Shown: positions 8,559-17,111 of the stretch, one piece after another
Layout of the letters: each line of letters starts with the position of its first letter
Position numbering within the stretch: position 1 is the stretch's first letter
Origin: JAXMCK01 sp046349395
GTDB lineage: Bacteria; Pseudomonadota; Alphaproteobacteria; Geminicoccales; Geminicoccaceae
Assembly: GCA_046349395.1 (NCBI GenBank)
Contig: JAXMCK010000005.1
Span: forward strand, 744,001 to 808,000
Direction: 5' to 3'
DNA length: 64,000 bases
The notes under the pieces: generated by a model
What the model was told of the DNA's origin: nothing
The model's input: only the letters and a program-made list of their open reading frames with translations
Databases searched by the model: none
Made by a program: the position numbers and the translations under genes

Positions 8559-10766
8559 TCATGCGCGCTTCTCGATGCGTGGTGCCGCCGAGCGGAAGGC
8601 CTCCAGCACGGCCTCTGTGAACAGCGGGTCGTTGATGTTGCCGAGCACCCGCTGCAGCGAGCGGCGCGGCGTCTGGCGGACGTTCGCTTCCAGCGCCTCG
8701 AAGAGGGCGGCGTCGGCTTCGGGATCGTGGAAGGGCTGGCCCGGCGCGTCGAGCAGGGAGACCCCGCCCTCGGGCAGCAGGAAACGCACCTGCCCTTCCA
8801 TCCGGTTCAGGCGCTGCGCGATCCACTCGCCTATGGCGCGGTTCTCGTCGCGCGTCGTGCGCATCAGCGTGACGCTCGGATTGTGCACGACGAAGCGGCG
8901 ACCCTTGAACTTTTCCGGCACGGTGTCGCGCGGGCCGAAGTTCACCATGTCGAGGGCACCGACCGAGCCAATGTAGGGCAGTCCCGTGCGGATCGCGGCC
9001 CCGAAGCGGTCCTGGTCGGCGGCGAAGACACCGCCCACGAGCATGTCCGCGACCTCGGTCGTGGTCAGGTCGATGAAGCCCGCCAAGAGGCCCGAGTCGG
9101 CGAGGTGCTCCATCGCCCGGCCGCCCACGCCTGTGGCGTGGAAGACGAGGCAGTCGTAGTCGGCCTCCAGACGCTTCGTGACGGCTTGCACCGCAGGCGT
9201 GGTGACGCCGAACATGGTCACACCGAGGGCAGGACGCGCATGCTTGCGCCGCGCCTCGCGCGCCTCCGGGGTGGGCATGCCGGCGATCATGCCGGCAAGG
9301 GCATTCGCGGCGTTGCCCAGCACCTGCTCGGTGATCGAGTTCACACCCTGCACGTCGGCGACCGAGTGCATCATCATGATGTCGGACGGGCCGACATAGC
9401 GGCCGACCTCGCCCGAGGCGACGGTCGAGACCATGATCTTGGGAATGCCCACGGGCAGCCGGCGCATGCCGGCGGTAGCGAGCGACGTGCCGCCGGAGCC
9501 GCCGGCCGAGATGATGCCGCCGATGCCGCGCTCGCGCTCGATCCAGCGCGCGAACGCCTCGGCCATGGCGGTGACCGAGCGGCCGCGGTCGCTCGTGAAG
9601 ACGGCCGTGCTGCCGCCGGGGTGCGAGCCCGCGACCTGGACGGGGCTGACATCGGCGGTCGAGGGCTTGCCCGAGGTCGAGAGGTCGACGGTGCGGACGT
9701 GGACGCCCAGTGCCCGGAGCCGGTCGCGCAGGTAGCGAAGCTCGTTGCCCTTGGTGTCGAAGGTACCGACCACGAGGGCGGTCCGGCCGATCCGCTCGCC
9801 GAGCGGCATGGCGAAGATCTGGGCAGGCTGGCTCTCGGCGGGAGCATCTGCGGACACCGATCGCGGTGTCGTCGAGATGCCCCAGCGGTTGGGCAGCGCG
9901 TCGACCACCCGGTAGACGTTCTGGACGGCGTTCTCGCCGGCCTCGCCTGCACCCTGGCGCTCGACGCGGTAGATTTGGGCCGGTGTGACGGTCTCGATCT
10001 CCGGGGCTTCGGCCGGTGCGTCGGTGTCGTCGTGGGCGTGCTTGCCGACGCCGAGCAGGCGCTGCTGCAGGTCGCGGTCGGCGGCGAGGCGGCCGGCCTC
10101 CATGATCCGGTTGATGCGGCCGTTGACCATGATGGCGACGCGCTCGGAGACCTCGGTGGCGACGCCGATGTTCTGCTCGACGACGAGGACGGAGATCCCC
10201 TCCTCGTGGGCTAGGCGCTTCAGGAGGGCCGTCACCTGGTCGACGATGACGGGGGCCAAGCCCTCGGTCGGCTCGTCCATGACGAGCAGGCGGGGATTGC
10301 CCAGCAGGGCGCGCGAGATGGCCAGCATCTGCTGCTCGCCACCGGACAGCTGGCCGCCGCCGTTCGACTTGCGCTCGGCGAGCCGCGGGAAAGTCTCGTA
10401 GATGCGTTCGACGGTCCAGAGCGTGCCGTCGCGGCCCTTCCGGACGGCGAGGCGCAGCGTCTCGTCGACGGTGAGGCTGGGCCAGAGACGCCGACCCTGG
10501 GGGACGAAGCCGACACCGAGGCGCGTGATCTCGTGCGGTGCGGCAGCACCGATCGAATGGCCGTCGAAGCGGATCGAGCCGGAGCGGGCGCCGAGCAGAC
10601 CGACGATCGTGTTGCAGAGGGTCGTCTTGCCCATGCCGTTGCGGCCGACGACCGAGAGGATGCCGCGGTCGAGCAGGAGGGAGACACCCTGCAGCGCGTG
10701 CGACTCGCCGTAATAGACGTGCAGGTCCTCGATATGGAGGATCGGGCGCTGCGGCCGCTCAGCCAT
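8559..10766 (-). CDS. LivF-type ABC ATPase fused to Tm-1 / UPF0261 domain
   Basis: A 735-residue fusion. Residues 1-240 are a complete LivF-like ABC ATPase: Walker A GRNGMGKTT at 41-49, signature LSGGEQQ near 140, Walker B LLVMDEP at 160-166 and the EQN H-loop-region motif typical of LivF. A proline/alanine-rich linker (about 245-315) joins a full Tm-1-like/UPF0261 domain from about 325, which begins ALVVGTFDTKGNELRYL and contains SAGGSGGTSLAT and a Gly-rich VFHATGVGGRAMEHL segment. The plant Tm-1 homologue binds ATP; bacterial members have no settled function. The start overlaps the LivG stop by 8 bases. The domain fusion means that Tm-1 is physically tied to a transporter for small organic acids or amides. 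Confidence 0.9.
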   Translation of the reverse strand: MAERPQRPILHIEDLHVYYGESHALQGVSLLLDRGILSVVGRNGMGKTTLCNTIVGLLGARSGSIRFDGHSIGAAAPHEITRLGVGFVPQGRRLWPSLTVDETLRLAVRKGRDGTLWTVERIYETFPRLAERKSNGGGQLSGGEQQMLAISRALLGNPRLLVMDEPTEGLAPVIVDQVTALLKRLAHEEGISVLVVEQNIGVATEVSERVAIMVNGRINRIMEAGRLAADRDLQQRLLGVGKHAHDDTDAPAEAPEIETVTPAQIYRVERQGAGEAGENAVQNVYRVVDALPNRWGISTTPRSVSADAPAESQPAQIFAMPLGERIGRTALVVGTFDTKGNELRYLRDRLRALGVHVRTVDLSTSGKPSTADVSPVQVAGSHPGGSTAVFTSDRGRSVTAMAEAFARWIERERGIGGIISAGGSGGTSLATAGMRRLPVGIPKIMVSTVASGEVGRYVGPSDIMMMHSVADVQGVNSITEQVLGNAANALAGMIAGMPTPEAREARRKHARPALGVTMFGVTTPAVQAVTKRLEADYDCLVFHATGVGGRAMEHLADSGLLAGFIDLTTTEVADMLVGGVFAADQDRFGAAIRTGLPYIGSVGALDMVNFGPRDTVPEKFKGRRFVVHNPSVTLMRTTRDENRAIGEWIAQRLNRMEGQVRFLLPEGGVSLLDAPGQPFHDPEADAALFEALEANVRQTPRRSLQRVLGNINDPLFTEAVLEAFRSAAPRIEKRA

Positions 10767-11544
10767 GGCCGCCGCCCAGATAGATCGCCTGGACCTCGGT
10801 ATCGGCCTCGATCTCCTCGGGCGTCCCTTCTTTGAAGATCCGGCCGTTATGCATCATCGTGACGTAGGTCGAGACACGCAGCGCCACGTCGAGATCGTGC
10901 TCGATGATGATGTAGCCGATGTGCTCCGGCAGCGAGTTCAGGATCTGGACGAGATCGCGCCGCTCGGTCGGGGAGAGGCCGGCGGCCGGCTCGTCGAACA
11001 GGATGAAGCGTGGTGCTCCGGCCAGCGCCAACGCCAGCTCGAGCTGGCGCTGCTGGCCGTGACTCAGCACGGCGACCGGCGAGTCTAGGACCTCGTCGAG
11101 ATGCACCGCGTGCGCGATCCGCTGCGCCTGGGCCATGGTCGGATCGTCGGCCCGCGGGCGCAGCAGGGAGAGCCGGCCGCGCGAGACGCCGCGGCAGGCG
11201 ACGAAGATGCTGTCGATGACCGAGAGACCGCCGAACAGCTGCGAGATCTGGTAGGTCCGGCGCAGGCCGCGGCGGATCCGCTCGTGGACCGGAAAGGCGG
11301 TGACGTCCTCGCCGAAGAAGCGGATCCGGCCGGCGGTCGGCGGGAAGTCCCCGGTGATGGCGTTGAACAACGTCGTCTTGCCGGCCCCATTGGAGCCCAG
11401 AATGGCACGCCGCTCGCCGGCCGCGACCCTGAGGTCGATGTCGGCGAGTGCCACCAGCGCTCCGAACTGCCGGCCGACACCGTCGAGCTCCAGCGCGTAG
11501 GACGCGCTGGAGCCGAGGCGAGAGGCGACGGTGCTGGACGCCAC
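10759..11544 (-). CDS. branched-chain amino acid-type ABC transporter ATP-binding protein (LivG-like)
   Basis: A 261-residue LivG-type ATPase. Visible motifs: GVGRQFGALVALADIDL near the N-terminus, Walker A GSNGAGKTT, the long LivG insert with RRTYQISQLFGGLSV, signature LSHGQQRQLELALAL, Walker B FILFDEPAAGLSPTE and IIIEHDLDVALR. It couples ATP hydrolysis to the LivH-LivM permease encoded upstream. Starts with GTG at 11544, 16 bases after the binding-protein stop. Its last 8 bases overlap the start of the LivF-Tm-1 fusion, indicating translational coupling of the two ATPases. Together with its neighbours it makes a complete HAAT-family importer. Confidence 0.92.
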   Translation of the reverse strand: MASSTVASRLGSSASYALELDGVGRQFGALVALADIDLRVAAGERRAILGSNGAGKTTLFNAITGDFPPTAGRIRFFGEDVTAFPVHERIRRGLRRTYQISQLFGGLSVIDSIFVACRGVSRGRLSLLRPRADDPTMAQAQRIAHAVHLDEVLDSPVAVLSHGQQRQLELALALAGAPRFILFDEPAAGLSPTERRDLVQILNSLPEHIGYIIIEHDLDVALRVSTYVTMMHNGRIFKEGTPEEIEADTEVQAIYLGGGHG

Positions 11545-11560
11545 GCGGCGATCCGATCGA

Positions 11561-12808
11561 CTACTTGCAGTCCGGATTGTCGCGGCCGACGGGTCCGAGC
11601 TTCAGGAAGTCGGCTTCCGGCATGCCGAGCGTCTGGTTCACCGCCGGGATCACCTTGACGACCTTGTTGTAGAGATTGCCGTCGTCGCCCTTGGTGACCT
11701 CGGTCAGGAAGATGTCGGCGATTGCCTGACGATTGGCGTCGAGCTTCACCTTCCCGGTCGGCGTGTCGAACTCGAGGCCGGCCAGTGCTTCCCTGAACTT
11801 CTTCTCTCCGTCCGAGAGGTCACCGTTGACCTTGTCCAGCGCCAGCAGCACGGCCTTGGTGTTGATGTAGTAGCCGTGGGCGAAGAGCGACGGCGAGGGG
11901 AAGCCGTCGGCGAAGGCCGCCTTGTAGTCGGCGACCCACTTTTTCCACTCGGGCGCGTCGTAGGTGTCGGCGATCGGGCCGGCGGACGGCATGCCGATCA
12001 CGAAGTCGCGCTGCTTGCCCTGCGAGCCCAGCACGGACTGGTCGGCCGTGATCGACCCGCCGATCAGCGGGGCCGAGCCGCCCGCCTGCTGGTACTGGGT
12101 CAGGAAGTTGATGCCGTCGGCACCGCCCAGAGCCACGTAGATGGCGTCGACATCGTCCGGCAGGGCGGCGATGACCGACGAGAAGTCCTTGTTGCCGATC
12201 GGCACCCAGAACTTCTTCGGCACGGTGCCGCCGGCCTTGCAGAAGGCGGCCATGAAGCCGAATACCTGGGTGTAGGGGAAGGAATAGTCCTCGGCGACGG
12301 TGACGACCGTCTTGTAGCCTTTGTCGGTGTAGACGTAGTCGCCGAGGCCGGCCATCCACTGGGCGCCGTCGGTCGAGAAGCGGAAGAAGTTGGGGGCCGG
12401 ATCGCGGAGCGTCGTGTCCTGCGCGGCCGAGGTGCCGTTGACGAAGGTCACGTTCGGCTGGGTCTTGGCGTAGTCCTTGACCGCCAGCCCTTCGTCGCCG
12501 GAGAGCGGGCCGATCAGGATCTGCACCCCGTCCTGCTCGACGAGCTTGCGGGCGGCCTTCACGGCACTGTCGGGCGAGGCGTCGGACGAGCCCTTGACGA
12601 TCTCGATCTTCTTGCCGCCGGCCGTGTAGTTGGCCTCCTTCAGGGCCATCTCGGCGCCGCGGACACCGTCCTGGCCCAGGATGGTGAAGGGGCCTTCGAG
12701 CGTGGCGAGCAGGCCGACCTTGATCGTGTCCTCGGCAAAAGCCAGCGACGAGGTCGCCATTCCGGCGGCCAAGGCGACGGCGAACAATGCCCGACGTTGC
12801 AGTCTCAT
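11561..12808 (-). CDS. ABC transporter substrate-binding protein (LivK-like)
   Basis: A 415-residue periplasmic binding protein of the type I (leucine/isoleucine/valine-binding) fold. A signal peptide (MRLQRRALFAVALAAGMATS, cleaved after LAFA) precedes EDTIKVGLLATLEGPF, the usual first strand of this family. Conserved landmarks include GVRGAEMALKEANYTAGGKKIE, ILIGPLSGDEGLAVKDYA and the TVAEDYSFPYTQVFGF hinge region. An AGGGAGG ribosome site precedes the ATG. Substrates of LivK-like proteins include amino acids, amides, urea and aromatic acids; the linked amidohydrolase and fumarylacetoacetase-like genes point away from plain amino acids, but that is inference. Confidence 0.92.
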   Translation of the reverse strand: MRLQRRALFAVALAAGMATSSLAFAEDTIKVGLLATLEGPFTILGQDGVRGAEMALKEANYTAGGKKIEIVKGSSDASPDSAVKAARKLVEQDGVQILIGPLSGDEGLAVKDYAKTQPNVTFVNGTSAAQDTTLRDPAPNFFRFSTDGAQWMAGLGDYVYTDKGYKTVVTVAEDYSFPYTQVFGFMAAFCKAGGTVPKKFWVPIGNKDFSSVIAALPDDVDAIYVALGGADGINFLTQYQQAGGSAPLIGGSITADQSVLGSQGKQRDFVIGMPSAGPIADTYDAPEWKKWVADYKAAFADGFPSPSLFAHGYYINTKAVLLALDKVNGDLSDGEKKFREALAGLEFDTPTGKVKLDANRQAIADIFLTEVTKGDDGNLYNKVVKVIPAVNQTLGMPEADFLKLGPVGRDNPDCK

Positions 12809-12845
12809 CCTTCTACCTCCCTCTTCTTAATCCGATGCGCGCGTG

Positions 12846-14900
12846 TCAGGCCGGCTGCAGCGACTCCGGCACGAGATGCGGGTTCACGCGCCGGAACAGG
12901 CCCCAGAGCCCGTCCGGCGAGACGAAGACGATGATGAGGAAAACAAGCCCGATCAAGGTGTTGAAGCGCTCGGCGTTGACCAGGTCGATGGCGAAGGTCT
13001 TCAGCAGCACATAGACCAGCGCCCCGATGAAGGGGCCGATCGGGTGGCGCATGCCGCCGATCACGGCGATGACGAGGATGCCGATCGTCTCGGCGACGCT
13101 CACCGTGCCGGGCGAGATCCGCCCGTTGAACCAGACGTAGAGCACGCCCGCCGTCGCCGCGAGGATGCCGGTGAGGAACCAGGCGACGACCCGGTGCAGG
13201 GTGACGTCGTAGCCCAGCGCCCGCATCCGCCTCGGATTGTCGCGCACCGCCATAAGCCCGCGCCCGAAGGACGAGCGCGCGACGTAGACCACGGCCAGAT
13301 AGGCGAGGCAGGCGCAGACCAAGCATAGGTAGTAGAAGGGGATGGGATCGCGCCAGTAGATGCCGAAGACGGTCGGCGGCTGCACGCCGCGGAAGCCGGC
13401 GAAGCCGTTGAACACCGAGTAGTTCTGCTGCGCGAAGTAGAAGAACGCGGTCGAGATCGCCAGCGTGATCATGATCGTGTAGATGCCGGCGGTGCGCACC
13501 GAGATCACGCCGATGAGGGCGGCGGCAATCGCGCCCAGCAGGATCGCGAAAGGTACCACGATCCAGGTCGGCCAGCCGAAGCCCATGACGCCGACGCTGT
13601 TCTCCCCGAAGATCGCGACCGCATAGCCGGCGATACCTGCGATCGTCAGCTGGGCGAGGCTCACCATGCCGCCGTACCCGGCGAGCAACATGAGCGAGAG
13701 GGCGATCATGCCGAGGATGAGCGTCTGCGCCCCGATCTGGAAGACGAAGAAGGGCGAGGCCACGAGCGGGTAGAGGACGAGGACAGCGAGGAGAATCAGC
13801 AGTTCCGGCCGGACGCGGGCGATGACGATGTCGGTCGCGGCCGTGGGTGCCGGCGCGGAGGTGAAGGTCGTCCGCGCATTGCCCATGATGCCCTGCGGGC
13901 GGACGGCCAGCACCACCACCATGATGAGGAAGGTCAGCACGGCACCGTAAGTCGGCATGTAGACGAGGCCCAACTGCTCGGCGAGGCCGATCAACAGCGC
14001 CCCGATGGCGGCACCCGTGACCGAGCCCATGCTGCCGACGATGACGACGACGAGCGAGGCAAGGAGGTAGCGGACGTCCTCGCCCGGCGCGATCGAGAGG
14101 GCTGAGCCCCCGACCACGCCGGCGAACCCGGCGAGCCCGGCACCGATGGCGAAGACGGCGACGAAGACGATCTCGACGTTCACACCGGCGACCGAGAGCA
14201 TCGCCCGGTCGTCGACGCCGGCACGGATCATCATGCCGATGCGGGTGCGGTTCAGCATGAGCCACAGGGCGACGCCGATAACGATGGCGGCGGCCAGCAC
14301 GACGAGGCGATAGAGCGGGTATTTCAGGTAGACGGCATCGCCGTTCGAGCGGACGGCGGTGACGAAGGGCGTGCCGACCGCCCCGTCGAGCCATTCCGGC
14401 AGCGTGAACTGGTAGGTGTTGCCGGTCCAGATCGCCAGCATCAGGTCGGCGGCGACGATCGAGATGCCGATCGTGACGAGCGTCTGGCGCAGCTCGTCGT
14501 TCTCGATCCGGCGGAAGACGAAGAGCTGCAGCAGGATGCCCAGCACCGCCATGGCGAGCGTGCCGGCCGCCACACCGAGGAACCAGTTCCCCGACCACGA
14601 AGCGACGTCGTAGCCGACATAGGCACCGAGCAGGAAAAGCGAGCCGTGCGCGAGATTCACGTTGCGCATCAGGCCGAAGATCAGCGTGAAGCCGCTGGCA
14701 ACGAGGAAATAGAGGCCGGCCAGGGTGACGCCGTTGAACACGGCACTGATGAAGGTCTTCTTGCTGTCGAGCAGGTTCGACAGCCATTCCGGCCACAAGG
14801 CCAGGAACAGCCAGAGGATCACGGCCGCGGCGAGCAGGCCGACGAGACCCCAGATATGCCGGGGCTCGAAGGTCGGGGCCGCGATAGTGCCAGCCGTCAT
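12846..14900 (-). CDS. fused LivH-LivM branched-chain-type ABC permease
   Basis: A 684-residue inner-membrane protein in which the two usually separate permease subunits form one chain. The LivH half (to about 340) shows FNGVTLAGLYFLVASGFTLI, GLMRNVNLAHGSLFLLGAY and VVVIVGSMGSVTGAA. The LivM half (from about 355) shows ASPFFVFQIGAQTLILGMIA, LLAGYGGMVSLAQLTIAG and the AVRDNPRRMRALGYD EAA-type loop that contacts the ATPases. Its ATG overlaps the amidohydrolase stop in an ATGA, so it is translationally coupled to that enzyme. Fusions of LivH and LivM occur in alphaproteobacteria, and the whole importer here is built from four polypeptides. Confidence 0.92.
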   Translation of the reverse strand: MTAGTIAAPTFEPRHIWGLVGLLAAAVILWLFLALWPEWLSNLLDSKKTFISAVFNGVTLAGLYFLVASGFTLIFGLMRNVNLAHGSLFLLGAYVGYDVASWSGNWFLGVAAGTLAMAVLGILLQLFVFRRIENDELRQTLVTIGISIVAADLMLAIWTGNTYQFTLPEWLDGAVGTPFVTAVRSNGDAVYLKYPLYRLVVLAAAIVIGVALWLMLNRTRIGMMIRAGVDDRAMLSVAGVNVEIVFVAVFAIGAGLAGFAGVVGGSALSIAPGEDVRYLLASLVVVIVGSMGSVTGAAIGALLIGLAEQLGLVYMPTYGAVLTFLIMVVVLAVRPQGIMGNARTTFTSAPAPTAATDIVIARVRPELLILLAVLVLYPLVASPFFVFQIGAQTLILGMIALSLMLLAGYGGMVSLAQLTIAGIAGYAVAIFGENSVGVMGFGWPTWIVVPFAILLGAIAAALIGVISVRTAGIYTIMITLAISTAFFYFAQQNYSVFNGFAGFRGVQPPTVFGIYWRDPIPFYYLCLVCACLAYLAVVYVARSSFGRGLMAVRDNPRRMRALGYDVTLHRVVAWFLTGILAATAGVLYVWFNGRISPGTVSVAETIGILVIAVIGGMRHPIGPFIGALVYVLLKTFAIDLVNAERFNTLIGLVFLIIVFVSPDGLWGLFRRVNPHLVPESLQPA

Positions 14901-16261
14901 GCGCTGAGCCGGCGCCGCTGCTCGGACATCCTGGGTGCCTTGTGGAACTGGCCGTCCTTCATGATGGCCAAGAGCCGGCTCTTGTCCTGCAGGATGCGGA
15001 CATTCGCGGTCGGGTCGCCGTCGACCAGCAGCATGTCGGCGAGGTAGCCGGTCTTGATCTGCCCCAGCTCGTCGCCCTGCCCCATGATCTGGCCGCCATA
15101 CTTGGTGGCCGCCAGGATCGCCTCCATGGGCGAGAAGCCCAAAAGTTCGACGAAGTATTCGAGGTCCTTGGCGTTCGTCCCCTGCGGCGTCCAGGCGAAG
15201 CCGTAGTCGCCGCCGATCAGCACCCGGATGCCGCGCTTGTGCATCTTGCGGCAGGTCTCGACCGCATGCTCCAACTCGCGCTCATAGGCGATCGTCATCG
15301 GCGTGCCGGGCTTGATCCCGTACTCGGCCGCGTGCCGGGCGGTGCAGATCAGCCAGGCGAGGCCCGGCGCCACGAAATGGCGGTCCTTCGCCGCCTCCAG
15401 CATGTCGAGCGCTTCCTCGTCGGCGAAGGAGGCGTGGTAGATGTTCTGGATGCCGTGCCGCACGCACTGCTTCACGGACTCGGACGAGCGCGCATGGGCG
15501 GCCAGCACCTTGTTGTGCAGTTTCGCCTCGCGCACGGCCATCGCAACCTCTTCTTCCGACATGGGCGTCTCTTCCGCCTTCATGCCGGTGATCTCTTCGC
15601 CGGAGAGGTTCAGCTTGATGGAGTCGACACCGTACTTGATCAGCGTACGGACGACGCGGCGCACCTCCTCTGGCCCGGAGACGACGATGCCGAGATTGAG
15701 CCCCTCGTGCGGGATGTGCGGCGGAGCGGAATCGCCGAGCCCGCCGACGGTGGTGATCTCGGGCCCGGCCGCCGTGTAGCGCGGCCCTGGGATCATGCCG
15801 GAGTTGATGGCATTGCGGATGACGACGTCGAGGCGGGGCTTTGCCGCCGCCGCACCGCGGCCCATGGTGAAGCCGGCATCCAGCACCAGCTTCGCCATCT
15901 GTGCCGCCCAGAGCGTGTGCTCCTCGGGCGGCATCATCTGGATGGGCTCGATGCCTGGCGCGTTGTTCCAGGACAGATGAAGGTGCGCGTCACACAGGCC
16001 CGGCATCAGGGTGGCGCCCATGCCGTCAATGACGGTCTGGGCACCGCCGATCGGGGCCGACGAGCCGAAGGACGAGGAGCCGGAGCCCAACGACGACCCG
16101 CCGCCGAAGCGGGACGAGCCCTTGGTGACGTGGCGGATCCGGTTGCCCTGGACCAGCACTTCACCCGTGTAGGGGTAGTCGCCAGTGCCATCCAGGATGC
16201 GGACATTGGTGAACAGCACGGTCCCGCCGCTGCCGTTCGTGCCGTTGTAGGACTCGGCCAT
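14897..16261 (-). CDS. amidohydrolase family protein (imidazolonepropionase-like)
   Basis: A 454-residue metal-dependent hydrolase of the amidohydrolase superfamily. Visible: an N-terminal beta-sandwich start (VLFTNVRILDGTGDYPYTG), the HxH metal motif in CDAHLHLSW, a candidate carboxylated lysine in VDSIKLNLSGEE, histidines in LAAHARSS and NIYHASF, and the Asp in IGGDYGFAW. Close relatives hydrolyse cyclic amides, dipeptides or related bonds; the substrate is not readable. An unusual Gly/Ser/Phe-rich low-complexity insert occupies about residues 45-70, between the first sandwich strands and the barrel. The stop overlaps the permease start. A GGGAGA ribosome site precedes the ATG at 16261. Confidence 0.88.
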   Translation of the reverse strand: MAESYNGTNGSGGTVLFTNVRILDGTGDYPYTGEVLVQGNRIRHVTKGSSRFGGGSSLGSGSSSFGSSAPIGGAQTVIDGMGATLMPGLCDAHLHLSWNNAPGIEPIQMMPPEEHTLWAAQMAKLVLDAGFTMGRGAAAAKPRLDVVIRNAINSGMIPGPRYTAAGPEITTVGGLGDSAPPHIPHEGLNLGIVVSGPEEVRRVVRTLIKYGVDSIKLNLSGEEITGMKAEETPMSEEEVAMAVREAKLHNKVLAAHARSSESVKQCVRHGIQNIYHASFADEEALDMLEAAKDRHFVAPGLAWLICTARHAAEYGIKPGTPMTIAYERELEHAVETCRKMHKRGIRVLIGGDYGFAWTPQGTNAKDLEYFVELLGFSPMEAILAATKYGGQIMGQGDELGQIKTGYLADMLLVDGDPTANVRILQDKSRLLAIMKDGQFHKAPRMSEQRRRLSA

Positions 16262-16331
16262 GCTCAGTCTCCCTGCCGCACCGGCCCAGCATCACCGAGG
16301 CAGGCCCGTGCCGTCACGCGCAATCTAGCCC

Positions 16332-17111
16332 TCATCGGGGCTGCGAGCGCAGGAAATCGGACAGCAGCCGGGCGCAGTCCTGCGGGCGCTCGATCGGGGT
16401 CCAGTGACCGCAGCGGTCGAGCAGCTTCAGCTTGGCCCCCTTGATCCGGTCGACGATCATCTGCGCCATCGAGGGTGGGCCGACGGCATCCTCCTCGCCC
16501 GTGACGACGAGCGTCGGGCAGCGGACGAGGCGAAGATCGGCCGCCTTGGCCTCGGCCAGCGCCACGCAGGTGCGGGCGAAGGATTCCGCGTCCTGGCGCA
16601 TGTGGCTCTCGCGGACGAAGGCCGCCGCGATCGGATTCGACGCTTTCGTCGACGAGGCGAGGCCCGCGTCAGCCACGGCATCGGCGACGGGTACCATGCC
16701 CTGCTCGCGGGCGATGGCGGCGCGACCGCGGATGCGCTCGCGGGCGGCGTCGGGCGGCTCCAGGATCGGTCCGAACAGCGTCAGGCTGCGGACTTGGTCG
16801 GGTAAGGCCGCCGCCAGATGCTGGCAGACGAGTGTGCCCATCGAATGACCGACGAGATGGGCGGGTGCGGCACCCGCCGCACGAGCCACGTCGGCGACGG
16901 TGCGGGCGAACCCTTCGATGGTCAGCTTCTCCGGCGGGGCAGGCGAGCGGCCCGAGCCCGGCAGGTCGGGGCGGACGCAACGGAAGCCGCCGAGCGCTCC
17001 GAGCAGCGGCTGGAAGCTGTTCGAGGTGCCGCCAAGACCATGGACGAAGAGAATGGCAGGCCCCTCCCCGTCGCTCTCGACCTGGATCCGGCCGACCGCG
17101 AGGCTCGTCAT
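16332..17111 (-). CDS. alpha/beta hydrolase
   Basis: A 259-residue alpha/beta-fold hydrolase with oxyanion-hole motif VHGLGG, nucleophile elbow GHSMG, acid residue in TGEEDAVG and catalytic His in CGHWTPIE, all in the expected order and spacing. The overall look is of the 3-oxoadipate enol-lactonase/carboxylesterase group, enzymes that open lactones or cleave C-C or ester bonds in aromatic catabolism. The start overlaps the stop of the fumarylacetoacetase-family gene by 4 bases (ATGA), so the two are translationally coupled. No signal peptide; cytoplasmic. Confidence 0.9.
   Translation of the reverse strand: MTSLAVGRIQVESDGEGPAILFVHGLGGTSNSFQPLLGALGGFRCVRPDLPGSGRSPAPPEKLTIEGFARTVADVARAAGAAPAHLVGHSMGTLVCQHLAAALPDQVRSLTLFGPILEPPDAARERIRGRAAIAREQGMVPVADAVADAGLASSTKASNPIAAAFVRESHMRQDAESFARTCVALAEAKAADLRLVRCPTLVVTGEEDAVGPPSMAQMIVDRIKGAKLKLLDRCGHWTPIERPQDCARLLSDFLRSQPR

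Noticed and set aside
6870..10214. A rightward frame of 1114 codons across the flotillin and LivF-Tm-1 genes
   Set aside because: It is antisense to two well-supported genes, rich in Leu/Gly/Arg/Asp as expected of the reverse frame of GC-rich DNA, and matches no family.
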